Assembly: GCA_016711045.1 (NCBI GenBank)
Contig: JADJTT010000002.1
Location: 496,001 to 560,000, forward strand
Direction of reading: 5' to 3'
Length of the DNA: 64,000 nt
Source: Saprospirales bacterium
Lineage (GTDB): Bacteria > Bacteroidota > Bacteroidia > Chitinophagales > Saprospiraceae
Shown here piece by piece: positions 29,280 through 38,377 of this stretch (its first letter is position 1; each line of letters starts with the position of its first letter). Position numbers and translations under genes: made by a program. The notes under the pieces were generated by a model that was not told the DNA's origin, did no database searches, and saw nothing but the letters and a program-made list of their open reading frames with translations.

Positions 29280-30394
29280 TACCGGGGAGGCTGGATCACC
29301 GCATTGGCCTGCATGACCAGCAGGATAAGTGTCACCACACTGTCGCAGCCATTGGCCGCTGTCAGGGTGACCGGGTAACCCCCTGTTTGGTTAAAGGTTT
29401 GGCCGGCAAAGTTATAACTCCCTCCCTGACAGATCACCGCCTGCAAGGGAGGCGTGACAATGGGAGGAATAGCCGTCGCAATGCAAGTAATCACACTATC
29501 GCAACCCAGCCAGGAATTGTAGTGAAATACCTGCTGTCCAGGATTGGTAAACGTCTGCCCCTGGCAGGTCCAGGTATCCCCTAAACAGAAGGTAATAAAG
29601 TTGAACTGGGGGGGAATTGGCGTAGAAATGATCAGCTTACAAATCGTGGGACCTGTTTCGCAGGCATTGGAAGGCGTGACGCACAGCTGCGCTGTACCCG
29701 CTGAGTTAAACGTAATATTGACGTTATTGGTTCCATCGCCGGAGATAGAGCCGATAGCTGGCGTAAGACTCCAGTCATAATTGGAAATACCTACACCAGG
29801 AGGTACCGAGTAAGGAATGGTTGCACCCGGACATACATTTATGACGCCAGTGATCGGACCGGGAATGATCGGAGGGGGTACGTTACCGATACCCTGGATC
29901 ACATCGATCACATAATCGCAAATATCCCCAGCCCATCCATCAATCATCAGGTAGTAAACCTGGCCGATGACCAGGTTGGTTCCCGTGACGGTAATAGGCG
30001 TGTTAGAGGCAGGGCTTTCGCAATTGGATACTGCCGTAAAGGTAGAACAATTGGAAGTGGCATACATCTGCGCCTGGAGACCTGTACCATTCGGCTGTCC
30101 CACACAGTTAGAAGGAGTAATAGTCAGGGTAATGGTCGAACTACCGGCAATGAACGAAAACCAGTGATAGTTTTCGCAGGATCCACAAAAAGGGCCCGGG
30201 CATATTCCGACCCCGGAAGCACTAGTGGTAGAACAATACCCATCAAAATCTGCTTCCGAACAGAAAAGTGGAGCATTTTGACACCCCTGGGGACCGGTAC
30301 CAGGAGGGAATGGCAGATTACACTGTGCGCCCAATTGCTGGGCAGCAGTGAACGCAAGTACCATAATCAGCGAAAAGCGTAAAATTTTCACCAT
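29168..30394 (-). CDS. A4 fragment 1: signal peptide and head
   Basis: A 408-residue piece: signal peptide, cysteine-rich head with MIDGWAGDICDY, a PKD-like module (VCPGATIPYSVPPG) and two 'GCDS' repeats. It leaves frame at VIQPP in the short G run 29284-29287; the last 38 or so residues are out of frame. Confidence 0.65.
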   Translation of the reverse strand: MVKILRFSLIMVLAFTAAQQLGAQCNLPFPPGTGPQGCQNAPLFCSEADFDGYCSTTSASGVGICPGPFCGSCENYHWFSFIAGSSTITLTITPSNCVGQPNGTGLQAQMYATSNCSTFTAVSNCESPASNTPITVTGTNLVIGQVYYLMIDGWAGDICDYVIDVIQGIGNVPPPIIPGPITGVINVCPGATIPYSVPPGVGISNYDWSLTPAIGSISGDGTNNVNITFNSAGTAQLCVTPSNACETGPTICKLIISTPIPPQFNFITFCLGDTWTCQGQTFTNPGQQVFHYNSWLGCDSVITCIATAIPPIVTPPLQAVICQGGSYNFAGQTFNQTGGYPVTLTAANGCDSVVTLILLVMQANAVIQPPRYWGVAVEPPLCSTGQPLRRPLPRPTRCWPIRGRDRES

Positions 30395-30575
30395 AGCAAG
30401 ACAATTTCAATTCAACTCTTTAATGAACCCAAAAGGGAATTTGAAAAAAAACTTTTTTTGGCCGTGGGGTATGTTGTGTAGACCTTTCTCGGAGGGAAAT
30501 CGCTGCCTGAAAACCAACAAATCACTGACCTCCTTCAGGACACAACCTTTTCATTCGCGCGAATTCCGTTTCAGA

Positions 30576-30583
30576 CAAAACTA
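30576..30583 (-). promoter_or_regulatory. Possible -7 box for A4
   Basis: TAGTTTTG fits the Bacteroidota -7 pattern TAnnTTTG. No convincing -33 TTTG at the right distance. It is the best candidate in the gene-free stretch 30395-30718, which otherwise shows only a weak GTACCG/CGGTAC hairpin near 30673-30698 just past gene B. Confidence 0.3.
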
Positions 30584-30718
30584 AATTTCGGATTAAGTGC
30601 CGTAAAGATAATAGCTTAACCCAAATATTACCTAGAAATGGCATTAAGGTTAACAAAATCCCCCATCAATTGTACCGCTTTTTTGACGAACCGGTACGCC
30701 TTCTGAGAGTAAGGGAAT

Positions 30719-33700
30719 CTACCTGGCCAGTAACACGTCCCCTTTTTGCCATTCCACCGAGCCATCCTCCAAAAGAATCCGGGATTGCCAAACAAACACA
30801 TTGGGGTTCATAGGCCGATTTTCGAAGGAGCCATCCCATCCAAAGGCGGGATCATTGGGGGCGAAATTTTCACCATAAAAAACCAGGTTTCCCCAACGGT
30901 CGAAAATTTGTAATAATTCGATGCTTACTACCTCTGGTCCGGCCTGCGGGAAGAACACATCGTTCTCCCCATCCCCATTGGGAGAAAAGGCCGTTGCCAT
31001 ATATAGGTACGAGGCTTTCTCTACAAAAACGGTCATGTAGTCGCTGGCTATGCACCCATTTTCATCCCGGACGGTGGCCCCAAATGTAGTGGTATAGGGG
31101 GGCCGTGTTTCAAAGGCCAAACACGCCGGACAATCCGGGTCGGAATAAGGGATCCATTGTACGGAGGCCAGGATGGAATCAGGCACATTGGGAATGGCCT
31201 CGATCCAAGCTGTTTCACCCAACTGGATGTATTGGTCCGGTCCAAGGTCCACTGCCAATTGATTGGGGTTGGGCAAAAAAACGAGTGTGTCGTACCGGCA
31301 CCCATTGTCGTCCTCCACTGAAAGGTGATAGGTCCCTGCTGCCAGGTAATTGAATTGGGTAAAGGGATAAAAAGCGCTTCCTTCAAACGCATACAAAAAA
31401 GGCCCGACCCCACCCAATACGGTGTCGATCCAAATACCGCCATTCCGGTCATCAAAGCAACCTGGCAGGATCAACTCCAATTCGAGCCCGGCAATCGGAA
31501 ACGCATCGGCCAATACCTCCACTTCCGCTGTGTTTACACAACCATTTTGTGTATTGGTTACGGTTAGGATATACCAGCCTGGCTGGAATACCTTTGGAAA
31601 AAGCGTGTTGCCGTTCGCGATCGAATCTCCCTGCTGACTGCTCCAACTGTAGGAGAACAAGGCCCCGACGGACGAGCCGGAGCCATTGAGCCCGACTACC
31701 AGCACCTCACAGTCAAACGCCCCGTCTGCAAATGCCTGCGCCTGAGGAGCCAGGGTATCCTGAAGCACCATCAACGAATCGGTAGCCATACATCCATTAT
31801 CCAGATCCGTCACTACCACCTGATAGTTGCCGGGCTGTGTTACCGTGGGGGTCAAACTCAGGCTGTCGGTTATGGGACCCGGTCCAGTCCAAACCACGCC
31901 AATGGAGCCACTGGCTGTCGTTCCGGAAGCGTCCAATATTACGGTAGTTTGCAGACAGGTGAGTGTATTCGGTATCTGGAGCTGGATTTGGGGAGGAAGC
32001 AGATTCTCTTCTACCGTCACCCATGCCGTATCCAGGCATCCGTTTTGCTGGTTTTGGACCGTTAAAAAGTAGGTCCCTCCCGACAAGGCATTTACCTCTG
32101 CCTCGGAAAGATCCCCCTGGATCTGACCTCCGGTAGTCTGCCAGGAAAAGGTGAGCAACCCCACTGGGGTGGATAGCAACCCCGACAAGGGAATTTCTTC
32201 CTGGGTGCAGGTAATTAAAGGCGGTACAGACAAGTCGATCACTGCCTGGGGAGCCAGGATATCCGCATCCACGACCACTTCATCGGTGGTTGTACAGAAA
32301 TTGGTCGTATCAATAACCGTTAATGTATAGGTGCCAGGCTGGTCAATAAGCGGGAAAAGGGTGTTGGCGCCACTTGCCACAGTCCCTCCCGGCGGCGGAG
32401 TCCAGGCATAGGTATATTTGGTACCCTGTGAAGAGCCCGAACCATCGAGTTGAAGCTGAGGATGAAAACAGGTGAGCGCCGTATCCGGCCCGGCATCGGC
32501 TACCGGATACACCACCTCCACATCAACCACGGCTGTGGTCGTATCGGCACAGAGATTGAATATATCCTGAACGATCAATTGATATATCCCCGGCAAGCCT
32601 GCTAATGCCGTATTTCCGTCTGAAGGGCCGACCACCAATCCATCGGGCGTGAACCAGGAATAGGTCACGGCGCCCAATGGCAAGGAGGTAGTTCCATCCA
32701 GCATTATTTCCGGCTGTGCACAAGTGACCGGATCGGGCGGTAAAATAGTGGCTACCGGGGGTGTGGTTTGATTATCCACCACCAGGTCATCTATAGCGAA
32801 ACAGCCTGTAATGGTATCCGTCACTTGCAATTGATAAGTGCCCGGACATTCTATCGTAACCATCTCCACAAACGGATCGCTCGTAATACACCCATCGGCC
32901 GTAGTCCAGGCAAGCGTATAATTACCCACAGCGCCTGGGCTTCCACTCAGCAGGAGGGAGGTAATTCCGCAAGTCAGCGCAGTATCAGGACCTGCATACA
33001 CCAATGGGGGATCGATGAGTTGAACCAGTGAATCACAAGCCTGGCTGACACAGCCGTTATTTTCATTGATGACATGGAGGCAATACTCGCCGGGTTGCGT
33101 CGCTACCCAGGAGCCTAATCCTGTGGCAATCAAGTTGTTATTCAGGGTCCATTGATAGGTAATATCAGCCCCCAGGGAAGAGCCCTGACTGGTAATAAGT
33201 ACCATGGCATTTGCGCAGGTCAGGGTATCGGTTATTTGAATGACGGCCTGTGGGGGGAGGGTATCAAATAGCACTGCCGCACTGTCAATACCCATGCATC
33301 CCGTAAGCGCACTAAGCACCTCCAGGTAGTAGGCTCCAGGACAGGAAACCAGGATTGAAGGCGACTGGGGATCAGAGAGTATGCATCCCGGGCCACCGGA
33401 TGCAGTCCATTGATACGTGTAATCCGGGTCTTCCAGTGCATGGAGGGTGACCGCTCCGGTTTCGCAGGTAAGAAATCCATCCGGCCCTGCATCTATGGAT
33501 GGAGGCGCGGTATTTTCCAACACCCATACTTCTTTTGTGCAGGTAAATTGGGTGGTCGTATCCGTGACGGTCAATTCATAATACCCCGGTGCATCTACAC
33601 AGGGGAAAAGCGTGGTCTCTCCCCCGCATAAGTTCCCGGAATTAGTTGTCCATGCGTACATGAATTCCGGTCCGGCAGAAGAACCCGTCCCATCCAATGA

Positions 33701-35710
33701 AATGGAAGTAACATCGCAGGTCAGTGTGTCCGGCACAGCGATGGCACAATCGGGATAGCAGGTCAAAGGCGCAAACAATTCTACCCATACGGCCAGTGGA
33801 CACAAATTGGTCGTATCAATGATCAGGCCGTTGAGCAATACTACGGAGTCGACCCAGGCCACTTCGACCGTAGGTTGCGCAGGATCGCTCAAAAGGGTAC
33901 CCCCCGAGGCAAACCACTGATAGGTGTAAGGTGGATTATTCACACAGGTGTCTCCTACCCAAATGCTGGCCTCTCCGCAAGGTATCTGAAGGAACTCCGC
34001 TACACATGGGGTTGGCAGGTCTCCGTCCAGGGTGATCAAAACCGCATCGGTAGACGCACAGCCATTCAGCGTATCTGTAACCTCCAAATCATACAAGCCA
34101 GGAGCGTTGATCAATGGAAATAATCCATCTCCTCCCGACACAATAAACCCGCCGGAAGTAGCCCATTCATACACATAATTGCCTCCCTGGGATGAACCCG
34201 AGCCATCGAGATAGAAATTGCTGCTGATGGTAGAGCAATCAATGGTCTGATCCGGACCGGCATCGGCATCCGGGAATAGCACATTTTCATAGACCACCAC
34301 CGTATCAGTGGCGGAAATATTGACAGCGATATTGGTAACGGTAAATAAAAAAGTTCCCTCGGTAACCACGGGAAACAGCGTATTTTCTCCACTAAAAACG
34401 GTCCCCGTACCTCCCACGGAGGTCCACTGATATTCGATGGTGAACCCGGTTGAAGTGCCCTGGCTGGCATTCAGCGTATCAAAGGGCAAATTGTAACAGT
34501 TGATCAGCCCGTCGGGACCGCCATTGGCAATGGGCAGGCAGGCAGCTGTGTCAATCAGCACAAAAGCTGAATCCTGCACCACACAATTAGTTGCCGTATC
34601 ATTCACGGTAAGGGTATACCACCCGGGATCATCAACAATAATCGCCAACTGGTTGGGATTGGTCAGGATATTCCCTGTCTGGGAGGTCCAGGTAAGCACA
34701 TAACCGGGCAATAACGGCTGCACATCTCCCTGCAAAAATGCCTGCCCGGAGGTGCAATCCAATTCTTCATTAGGCCCTGCATTGACACTCGGAAACCCGG
34801 CGCCCTGGATAACTTCCACGCAGGCGGTATCCACACAGAAATTAAACCCGTTTTCCACCAACAAACAATACACCCCTGCATTGCCCGCAGCTAATTGGTT
34901 GGTTTGCCCAATTACATTTCCCTCCGAATCGAGCCAGGAATATTCAATAAACGGCCCTGCGGTGGAATTGCTCCCATCCAGTAGTACCACCGGATTTGCA
35001 CAGGATACTATTCCTCCCGGCCCTGCCACTGCAATCGGAAAATCTCCCTCCTGCTCGATAAATACTGCGTCTGAAGTCGTGCAACCGTTTTGGATATTCG
35101 TCACAAACAATTGGTAGGTGCCGCCTGTGTTTATTTCGGGAGAAAGTTGGTTGCTGATAGAATCGCCATTGGGTCCGATCCAGAGGTACGAAAACTCCGG
35201 TCCCAAAGAGGTGCTGTCCGGATTGCCCAAAGACCAGGAATTAAGAAGGCAATTCAAGGTAACCGTGGGCCCTGCATCTGCCATCGGGTAATCCAGGTTT
35301 TGGAAAATGAATACCGAGTCAACTGCCTGGCAAAAATTGACAGGATCAGTCACCGTAAGTAAATAGGTACCTGGCATGTCCACCAATGGATCGGGCGTAG
35401 CCGGGTCGCCGGACAAATTTCCATCCTGGGTATCCCAAAAGAATGCCAACAGGCCGGAATTGCTGCTCCCCGAGCCATTGAGGTTCAGCAGGGGCGTCAG
35501 ACAGGTGAGCGTGTCCGCCGTACCTGCATCGGCATCCGGCGCTATGGTGTCTTGCACGACCTGCACACTGTCTATGGCTGAACAACCATTGCCGAGATCA
35601 GTAGCCGTTAGGTAGTACATCCCGGGCAGGGTTACTTCCGCCTGCAAACTATCTATCCAAGGGAGGGGAAGATCCTCCGGATCCCTGCCAATCAAATTCA
35701 AAATTTCCAT
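30719..35710 (-). CDS. B fragment 2: about 16 PKD/SprB-like modules and CHU_C tail
   Basis: A 1,663-residue open piece from an internal ATG. The first 20 residues are out of frame; the true sequence begins at DSLQAEVTLPG. It is a long array of one-cysteine-pair modules followed by the CHU_C tail. No signal peptide. Confidence 0.65.
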   Translation of the reverse strand: MEILNLIGRDPEDLPLPWIDSLQAEVTLPGMYYLTATDLGNGCSAIDSVQVVQDTIAPDADAGTADTLTCLTPLLNLNGSGSSNSGLLAFFWDTQDGNLSGDPATPDPLVDMPGTYLLTVTDPVNFCQAVDSVFIFQNLDYPMADAGPTVTLNCLLNSWSLGNPDSTSLGPEFSYLWIGPNGDSISNQLSPEINTGGTYQLFVTNIQNGCTTSDAVFIEQEGDFPIAVAGPGGIVSCANPVVLLDGSNSTAGPFIEYSWLDSEGNVIGQTNQLAAGNAGVYCLLVENGFNFCVDTACVEVIQGAGFPSVNAGPNEELDCTSGQAFLQGDVQPLLPGYVLTWTSQTGNILTNPNQLAIIVDDPGWYTLTVNDTATNCVVQDSAFVLIDTAACLPIANGGPDGLINCYNLPFDTLNASQGTSTGFTIEYQWTSVGGTGTVFSGENTLFPVVTEGTFLFTVTNIAVNISATDTVVVYENVLFPDADAGPDQTIDCSTISSNFYLDGSGSSQGGNYVYEWATSGGFIVSGGDGLFPLINAPGLYDLEVTDTLNGCASTDAVLITLDGDLPTPCVAEFLQIPCGEASIWVGDTCVNNPPYTYQWFASGGTLLSDPAQPTVEVAWVDSVVLLNGLIIDTTNLCPLAVWVELFAPLTCYPDCAIAVPDTLTCDVTSISLDGTGSSAGPEFMYAWTTNSGNLCGGETTLFPCVDAPGYYELTVTDTTTQFTCTKEVWVLENTAPPSIDAGPDGFLTCETGAVTLHALEDPDYTYQWTASGGPGCILSDPQSPSILVSCPGAYYLEVLSALTGCMGIDSAAVLFDTLPPQAVIQITDTLTCANAMVLITSQGSSLGADITYQWTLNNNLIATGLGSWVATQPGEYCLHVINENNGCVSQACDSLVQLIDPPLVYAGPDTALTCGITSLLLSGSPGAVGNYTLAWTTADGCITSDPFVEMVTIECPGTYQLQVTDTITGCFAIDDLVVDNQTTPPVATILPPDPVTCAQPEIMLDGTTSLPLGAVTYSWFTPDGLVVGPSDGNTALAGLPGIYQLIVQDIFNLCADTTTAVVDVEVVYPVADAGPDTALTCFHPQLQLDGSGSSQGTKYTYAWTPPPGGTVASGANTLFPLIDQPGTYTLTVIDTTNFCTTTDEVVVDADILAPQAVIDLSVPPLITCTQEEIPLSGLLSTPVGLLTFSWQTTGGQIQGDLSEAEVNALSGGTYFLTVQNQQNGCLDTAWVTVEENLLPPQIQLQIPNTLTCLQTTVILDASGTTASGSIGVVWTGPGPITDSLSLTPTVTQPGNYQVVVTDLDNGCMATDSLMVLQDTLAPQAQAFADGAFDCEVLVVGLNGSGSSVGALFSYSWSSQQGDSIANGNTLFPKVFQPGWYILTVTNTQNGCVNTAEVEVLADAFPIAGLELELILPGCFDDRNGGIWIDTVLGGVGPFLYAFEGSAFYPFTQFNYLAAGTYHLSVEDDNGCRYDTLVFLPNPNQLAVDLGPDQYIQLGETAWIEAIPNVPDSILASVQWIPYSDPDCPACLAFETRPPYTTTFGATVRDENGCIASDYMTVFVEKASYLYMATAFSPNGDGENDVFFPQAGPEVVSIELLQIFDRWGNLVFYGENFAPNDPAFGWDGSFENRPMNPNVFVWQSRILLEDGSVEWQKGDVLLAR
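35649..35656. repeat. Tandem CTAT duplication that breaks gene B
   Basis: CTATCTAT on the plus strand (GATAGATAG coding). One unit fewer restores a sensible module sequence. The site is in single-copy DNA. Confidence 0.6.
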
Positions 35711-37721
35711 CCTGATAGGTCTGACTCCCGTCGAGTAGCACCAGGGTATCCTGGCAGTTCAAAATGGATGCCGGTCCCGCTTCTACAAAGGGAGCCTGGA
35801 AGTCGCCCTGCACGGCAGCAATGGCCGTATCTGCACATCCATTCATTGAATTGGTGATCACCAGGGAATAATTTCCGGGCTGCAGCACCCAAAGGGTGTC
35901 GGCCACCGCTCCTGGAATGGCAGCCCCAAGCGGATCCAGCCATTGTAGCAAAAACCCGGGGCCAGCACCGGATGGCGTTCCATCCAGCAATATGCTGTCT
36001 ACCGCACAGGTGAGCAAACCGGGTGGGAGCACCACCGCTGCCGGAGCGAGGGTATCTGCCCACACTTCCACCGTATCCCGGGCAAAGCAAAAATAGTTTG
36101 TTACCCACAATTCATACAACCCCGGACCAAGTGCCGTGACCTGGTTGCCATCAAGTGGTGGCTCCAATGATCCGGACAGCGCCGTCCACTGATACGTTAT
36201 GTCTGGCCCGGCACTGGAGGCTGTGCCGTCGAGCAGCACCGATTGCACCGCACAGGTAACAGTATCCGGTATCGCGATAATGGCCACAGGATCCAATACG
36301 GTAAGGTCGAGGTATACGGTACTGTCACAACCTCCAATCGATTCGAGCAGGACGGCATAGCTACCTCCTGCAGCAAACAGGCTGTCGCCAACGGCATAGG
36401 TATCACCCTGGCAAATGGTATCGGTCAAAAAAGTTTCTATCTCTGCCAAAACGGTAAGATCCAGAAAAACAAGGCTGTCGCAACCCCAACCATTCTCCAA
36501 TAGGGTTGTATAAATGCCGCTTGCCGAATAGGTGCTATCCCCCACAGAGAAGGAATCTCCAAAACACACCGTCTCCAACAGAAAGGTTGAATCAGGAGGA
36601 AGCACGGTGAGGTCCAGGTTCACGATACTATCGCATTGGAAGGCGTTTTGCAATACAATCGTGTATTGCCCTGACTGAGTAAGCAAGCTGTCGCCCACCT
36701 GATAAGGCGTATCCGAACAAATCGTCGCCACCAGAAAAACCGGAGCAGGAGGCGCCGCAATCCGGACCTCCACACAGGTATTCGTCAAGTCTCCACAAAA
36801 CCAGGGAGCAGCCCCGGTGAGGTTAACGATCAAGTCATCTATCGTAAGCACCCCGTCCGGAGCCGGGATATTCAGGAAATCGGAAAGCAAATAGGAAAGT
36901 CCGCAAACGGTATAAATCCCCGGATCATACCCCGTCAGATCCGGGAGTGAGTCGATCAGCAAAATGGTGCCGGAAGAATCGCTCACGGTAAACAAATACC
37001 CATATTCGCTGGGAGTGGGGAAAATAGGCCCATAATGGGCTACCCAATCGATCAATAAACTGCTGTCCCCCTGACAGATGGAAAAATTGGGTACATCCAG
37101 TACGCCTGCATCTGCATCACAGCAGAGCAAGCCTGAATTATCGCATAATATAACTTCGAAATTGAGGATTTCCCCCGAATAGGGAGAAGGCTGATTGTCG
37201 ATCTGCAAGCACCAGGTGCCATTCACCGGGCCTGTGTTGAGCGACTCCAGGCAACTGGCCCCTACCGGGTGGTAACTGCCATTGAAAATGGCGGCAAAAG
37301 GCCAGCTTTGATTGTTGGTCCAAACCGCCTGATAAGGGTTGCCATTTATGGTATCGGGAGCCGGGATATTGGCACAGGGAATAAACAGGACATTCCACAG
37401 GACATTGTTGGTAGTGCCAAAAAAATTGGTATTGTACCCCACCAGGGGCACTACCTGGCCCGCAGGAGAAATGAGGGACAACTCGAGGTCCCAGATATGC
37501 TGGTGGGTAAACACGATCGATACCCCGCAAATGCCCTGATTGGGATTAGCTAAATCATCATTCAGGGCATCGGTAATATCGTAGCAGATCTGACCGGTAA
37601 AATTGGGTCCAAAGGCAGCTGGACAATTACCGCCGTCGTCACAATCACAGTTTTGGGCAGTTCCCGGCAGAGAAAAGAGGAGTAAAATAACGAATATGTT
37701 CAACAGGCTAAAAACACGCAT
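35649..37721 (-). CDS. B fragment 1: signal peptide, P-domain, first modules
   Basis: The N-terminal 690 residues of B, with signal peptide, P-domain, the three 'GDS...CDS' repeats and the first two and a half PKD-like modules. It ends SSPPLDR-stop at the duplicated GATA. Without a sorting tail it could be exported to the periplasm but not handled by T9SS. Confidence 0.7.
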   Translation of the reverse strand: MRVFSLLNIFVILLLFSLPGTAQNCDCDDGGNCPAAFGPNFTGQICYDITDALNDDLANPNQGICGVSIVFTHQHIWDLELSLISPAGQVVPLVGYNTNFFGTTNNVLWNVLFIPCANIPAPDTINGNPYQAVWTNNQSWPFAAIFNGSYHPVGASCLESLNTGPVNGTWCLQIDNQPSPYSGEILNFEVILCDNSGLLCCDADAGVLDVPNFSICQGDSSLLIDWVAHYGPIFPTPSEYGYLFTVSDSSGTILLIDSLPDLTGYDPGIYTVCGLSYLLSDFLNIPAPDGVLTIDDLIVNLTGAAPWFCGDLTNTCVEVRIAAPPAPVFLVATICSDTPYQVGDSLLTQSGQYTIVLQNAFQCDSIVNLDLTVLPPDSTFLLETVCFGDSFSVGDSTYSASGIYTTLLENGWGCDSLVFLDLTVLAEIETFLTDTICQGDTYAVGDSLFAAGGSYAVLLESIGGCDSTVYLDLTVLDPVAIIAIPDTVTCAVQSVLLDGTASSAGPDITYQWTALSGSLEPPLDGNQVTALGPGLYELWVTNYFCFARDTVEVWADTLAPAAVVLPPGLLTCAVDSILLDGTPSGAGPGFLLQWLDPLGAAIPGAVADTLWVLQPGNYSLVITNSMNGCADTAIAAVQGDFQAPFVEAGPASILNCQDTLVLLDGSQTYQDGNFEFDWQGSGGSSPPLDR

Positions 37722-37771
37722 AAAGGCGTTTCTTGGGATCAATCGGTTTTTGGAAATACTTGGGATTCAGG

Positions 37772-38248
37772 TCAATGTACGGAAAAATTTACCGACAACT
37801 GGTATTCTACCCTAACGGGTGTCCCACGCTGAGTACCTGGTATGAAATTCGGCATCATTTGGATAACCCGCAAGGCCTCATTCCCGCATTCTCCACCCAC
37901 ATCTCTTTTAATCTCAAAATGAGAAAGTGAACCGTCCTTTTCTACAATAAACCCAATGATAACCGTACCGGAAATATCATTTTCCCGGACTTCGGCAGGA
38001 TATTGGATGTGGCCATACAAAAATTCCAACATCTTGCGCATGGCACAGTCTTCCTTTTCCTGCTTGCTGCCCAACTCTTCACACCCCGGGAAACGGGGCA
38101 TTTCTTCTACTATCTTGTATACATCCGTGCCCGTTTCGAAAAACCGGGGTTCCACAGGCGCCTCTACCTTACCCGTATCTACTTGTACCTGGCCAAAAAG
38201 CGATGTTACCCCCAATAAGCCAATCACCAAAATATAGAGTTTTATCAT
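37772..38248 (-). CDS. Small secreted protein with a TonB C-terminal-like domain
   Basis: 158 residues. MIKLYILVIGLLGVTSLFGQ looks like a cleaved signal peptide rather than a TonB anchor followed by a long Pro-rich linker. Residues about 75-158 (YPAEV, SGTVIIGFIVEKDGSL, GNEALRVIQMMPNFIPG) fit the TonB_C fold. Bacteroidota have many such short TonB_C proteins of unknown role, often annotated 'energy transducer TonB'. The acidic, Cys-containing middle (FPGCEELGSKQEKEDC) is typical of that group. The gene ends 50 bases before B and may be transcribed with it. Domain assignment is good, function unknown. Confidence 0.75.
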   Translation of the reverse strand: MIKLYILVIGLLGVTSLFGQVQVDTGKVEAPVEPRFFETGTDVYKIVEEMPRFPGCEELGSKQEKEDCAMRKMLEFLYGHIQYPAEVRENDISGTVIIGFIVEKDGSLSHFEIKRDVGGECGNEALRVIQMMPNFIPGTQRGTPVRVEYQLSVNFSVH

Positions 38249-38323
38249 ATTTTTTCCTTTTTCACGCTACTTATTACTTTTGAAAAAGTGACTTGGCGCC
38301 CTTCGGCTATTAAAACACTTGGA

Positions 38324-38350
38324 GCTAGGGCGGCCGCCGGCCGCCCTAGC
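38324..38350 (-). terminator. GC-rich palindrome between gene C and the TonB_C gene
   Basis: Perfect 13-base arms (38324-38336 and 38338-38350) around one base, with GGCGGCCG in the stem. It sits about 30 bases past the stop of C at 38378, where a terminator is expected, but there is no long T tract: the minus strand continues TCCAAGTGTTTT. Confidence 0.5.
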
Positions 38351-38377
38351 CCCAAACCACTTTCGGTTTGATTATAC

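Larger units (their letters stand above)
23094..30394 (-). pseudogene. A4: giant T9SS type B (CHU_C) surface protein, frameshifted
   Basis: Reconstructed length is about 2,434 residues. The start at 30394 (MVKILRFSLIM...) gives a signal peptide ending GAQ-C. The head is of the A1/A3 type. The tail-side half after the core is its own version (IPNALISGTADFCAGETIDL), diverging from A1-A3 right at the core boundary, and ends with a CHU_C domain (SPNDDGQNDVF, FNRWGEPVF, KGDVSLIR). Frame breaks: 29284-29287 (G run 4 instead of 5), 27848-27851 (CA pair lost, as in A2) and 26412-26414 (C run 3 instead of 4). A -7-like box (TAGTTTTG, minus, 30583-30576) lies about 180 bases ahead of the start. Confidence 0.8.
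30719..37721 (-). pseudogene. B: giant P-domain and SprB-like-repeat T9SS type B protein, one frameshift
   Basis: About 2,332 residues if repaired. I chose the start at 37721 (MRVFSLLNIFVILLL) because a signal peptide ending GTAQ-N follows directly. Residues about 30-200 are a proprotein-convertase P-domain (ICYDITDAL..., LSLISPAGQVVPLVG, NGTWCLQIDN). Next are three 'GDS...GCDS/CDS...LTVL' repeats, then about 19 tandem 85-95-residue PKD/SprB-like modules ('ADAGPD..LTC...LDGSGSS...YTWT...PGTY.LTVTDT..GC'), and a CHU_C tail (SPNGDGENDVFF, FDRWGN, KGDVLLAR). The frame is broken by a tandem CTAT duplication (GATA on the coding strand) at 35649-35656. Dropping one unit joins PPLD to SLQAEVTLPG and restores the third PKD-like module. 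It lies 50 bases behind the TonB_C gene and may share its transcript. Confidence 0.75.

Noticed and set aside
135..30394. Regularly spaced repeats as a CRISPR array, or the core as an insertion sequence or integron cassette array
   Set aside because: The repeated units are about 3.2 kb of coding DNA in 7.6-kb genes. There are no short direct repeats with spacers, no transposase or integrase frame, and no terminal inverted repeats or target duplications at the core edges.
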